Positions 61,801 to 64,000 of a stretch of 64,000 bases of DNA are shown piece by piece. Origin of the DNA: Glandiceps talaboti. Its lineage: Eukaryota; Hemichordata; Enteropneusta; Spengelidae. The DNA is taken from NCBI RefSeq assembly GCF_964340395.1, contig NC_135556.1, forward strand, positions 315,001 to 379,000. The letters run 5' to 3'. The position numbers were made by a program, and so were the translations under genes. Every line of letters begins with the position of its first letter. Position 1 is the first letter of the stretch. The notes under the pieces are model-generated. The model made no database searches, was not told where the DNA came from, and saw only the letters and a program-made list of their open reading frames with translations.

Positions 61801-64000
61801 TCATCTGCCATCTGTGTTCGTGTCATCTTCCGTGACCTCGAATTAAATCCTGAAAGGAATGAATCAAACAATACAGTATAAACTTATTGATGGAATGAAA
61901 TAACAGTATTCTAATATTTACTCTTCCCAAATGCCACTACTCACTTTAACCTTTTTTAAAAGATATTACCACGGATAATACAATTCTGTTCATCTCCAAA
62001 ATATTTCTTCATTCTGCTACAATCTACTTGTGACATAAGGTTATCATTACTTGTCGTGTGCTTAGTACTGACAAAAGAACTTTTAGATAACTTATACTTT
62101 CCATTGCAGATGGGAAGAAATATTGGGCAACAAAATTTAATGACCATTCTCAGTAATTATACAATTCCAAAATCTTCACTTACTTCTTCCATTTCTTGAT
62201 TGGCTGTTTTGTGTTCATCTGCCATCTGTGTTCGTGTCATCTTCCTTGACCTTGAGTTCCATCCTGAAAGGAATGAATCAAACAATACAGTATAAACTTA
62301 TTGATGGAATGAAATAACAGTTATTTAGATTCTAATATTTATTCATGAAGTTGCCACTACTCAATTTAACCTTTTTGAAAAGATATTACCACGGATAATA
62401 CAATTCTGTTCATCTCCAAAATATGTCTTCATTCTGCTACAATCTACTTGTGACATAATGTTGTCATTACTTGTCGTTTCCTTCGTACTAACAAAAGAAC
62501 TTTTAGATAACTTATACTTTCCATTGCAGATGGGAATAAATATTGGGCAACAAAATTTAATGACCATTCTCAGTAATTATACAATACCAAAATCTTCACT
62601 TACTTCTTCCACTTCTTGATTGGCTGTCTGGTGTTCATCTGCCATCTGTGTTCGTGTCATCTTCCGTGACCTTGAGTTCCATCCTGAAAGGAATGAATCA
62701 AACAATACAGTATAAACTTATTGATAGAATGAAATAACAGTTATTTAGATTCTAATATTTATTCTTAAAGTTCCCACTACTCAATTTAACCTTTTTGAAA
62801 AGATATTACCACGGATAATACAATTCTGTTCATCTCCAAAATATTTCTTCATTCTGCTACAATCTACTCGTGACATAAGGTTGTCATTACTTGTTGTGTG
62901 CTTAGTACTGACAAAAGAACTTTAAGATAACTTATACTTTCCATTGCAGATGGGAAGAAATATTGGGCAACAAAGTTTAATGACCATTCTCAGTAATTAT
63001 ACAATTCCAAAATCTTCACTTACTTCTTCCACTTCTTGATTGGCTGTCTGGTGTTCATCTGCCATCTGTGTTCGTGTCATCTTCCGTGACCTTGAGTTCC
63101 ATCCTTAAAGGAATGAATCAAACAATACAGTATAAACTTATTGATGGAATGAAATAACAGTTATTTAGATTCTAATATTTACTCTTAAAGTTCCCACTAC
63201 TCACTTTAAACTTTTTGAAAAGATATTACCACGGATAATACAATTCTGTTCATCTCCAAAATATGTCTTCATTCTGCTACAATCTACTTGTGACATAAGG
63301 TTGTCATTACTTGTCGTGTGCTTAGTACTGACAAAAGAACTTTTAGATAACTTATACTTTCCATTGCAGATGGGAATAAATATTGGGCAACAAAATTTAA
63401 TGACCATTCTCAGTAATTATACAATTCCAGAATCTTCACTTACTTCTTCCACTTCTTGATTGACTGTCTGGTGTTCATCTGCCATCTGTGTTCGTGTGAT
63501 CTTCCGTGACCTTGAGTTCCATCCTGAAAGGAATGAATCAAACAATACAGTATAAACTTATTGATGGAATGAAATAACAGTTATTTAGATTCTAATATTT
63601 ATTCTTACAGTTCCCACTACTCAATTTAACCTTTTTGAAAAGATATTACCACGGATAATACAATTCTATTCATCTCCAATATTTCTTCATTCTGCTACAA
63701 TCTACTTGTAACATAAGGTTGTCATTACGTGTCGTGTGCTTAGTACTGACAAAAGAAATTTAAGATAACTTATGCTTTCCATTGCAGATGGGAAGAAATA
63801 TTGGGCAACAAAATTTAATGACCATTCTCAGTAATTATCCAATTCCAAAATCTTCACTTACTTCTTCCACTTCTTGATTGGCTGTCTGGTGTTCATCTGC
63901 CATCTGTGTTCGTGTCATCTTCCGTGACCTTGAGTTCCATCCTGAAAGGAATGAATCAAACAATACAGTATAAACTTATTGGTGGAATGAAATAACAGTT
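46832..64000. repeat. ~420-bp satellite, 41 full copies and a partial one
   Basis: Units start at AAATCTTCACTTAC every 411-420 bp and are highly similar; the array continues past the window. Two lineages differ by linked indels: long units (AACAGTTATTTAGATTC with CCAAAATATGTCTTC) and short units (AGCAGTATTC with CCAATATTTCTTC), interspersed. One unit (about 53097-53398) has lost ~115 bp. Matching units at 47672, 55907 and 57991 show larger-scale duplication. A minus-strand 68-codon frame (IPICNGKYKLSKSSF core) is open in about 23 units but shifted in short units. Each unit carries an exon-like segment on the minus strand, described separately. Confidence 0.97.
47266..47345 (-). other. Exon-like 80-nt segment in each 420-bp unit (representative)
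   Basis: On the minus strand: a pyrimidine-rich 3' splice site (TTGATTCATTCCTTTCAG), 80 nt, then the 5' splice site GTAAGTGAAG, matching the animal consensus. One frame is open (WNSRSRKMTRTQMADEHQTA at its start), entered with 2 bases and left in phase 0. By eye the acceptor AG is kept in all 41 units and the donor GT in all but the unit starting 52266. Stops enter the frame in units starting at 49761, 52266, 60082 and 60501. The peptide is not recognised. 80 is not a multiple of three, so simple exon-to-exon joining would shift frame. Confidence 0.6.

Noticed and set aside
47023-63407. About 23 minus-strand frames of 63-68 codons taken as separate genes
   Set aside because: They are one segment of the 420-bp satellite, frameshifted in the short-type units, with no promoter or independent start signal.

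Overview
The window is animal (metazoan) nuclear DNA, AT-rich, with spliced exons, a TRIM-NHL gene, a DIRS-type retrotransposon, hammerhead-ribozyme motifs and very long tandem arrays. The mix suits a marine invertebrate (a lophotrochozoan or an invertebrate deuterostome), but nothing here fixes the species. Nothing prokaryotic was seen.

Layout. 1-2847: microsatellites and two hammerhead-type motifs on the minus strand; one has a complete core (1326-1370), the other is degenerate. 2848-3708: an uncharacterised single-exon ORF with an N-terminal helix-hairpin-helix segment and a poly-Pro/poly-Thr tract. 3972-6303 and 18414-20277: two copies of one interspersed repeat that carries internal inverted repeats. 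6411-17974: a spliced plus-strand gene read as seven exons with compatible phases. Its C-terminal PGGTP motif recalls the MTFR/PRR11 group, and one or two small indels break its frame. Its second intron holds a DIRS-like element (9142-13813, minus strand) with open RT-RNase H and tyrosine-recombinase ORFs, a broken gag, and terminal and internal inverted repeats. 20279-20999: a second interspersed element with 10-bp inverted ends. 21565-23055: a 63-bp minisatellite. 24136-26355: a TRIM2/3/71-like gene (RING, B-boxes, coiled coil, filamin, NHL) broken by about seven small frameshifts. 26980-28400: microsatellites.

29158-64000 is almost entirely satellite: about 190 copies of a 53-bp unit, about 160 copies of a 45-bp unit, then 41 full copies and one partial copy of a ~420-bp unit running off the window. 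The 420-bp unit is the most unusual object. Every copy read carries, on the minus strand, an 80-nt exon-like segment between a strong 3' splice site and a strong 5' splice site, so the satellite looks like an amplified intron-exon-intron block.

The genes do not form a pathway. The recurring theme is repeats growing inside and next to genes. Several coding regions (the spliced gene, gag, TRIM-NHL) are broken mainly by 1-2 nt indels, often at homopolymers or TA runs, so part of the damage may be assembly error rather than biology.
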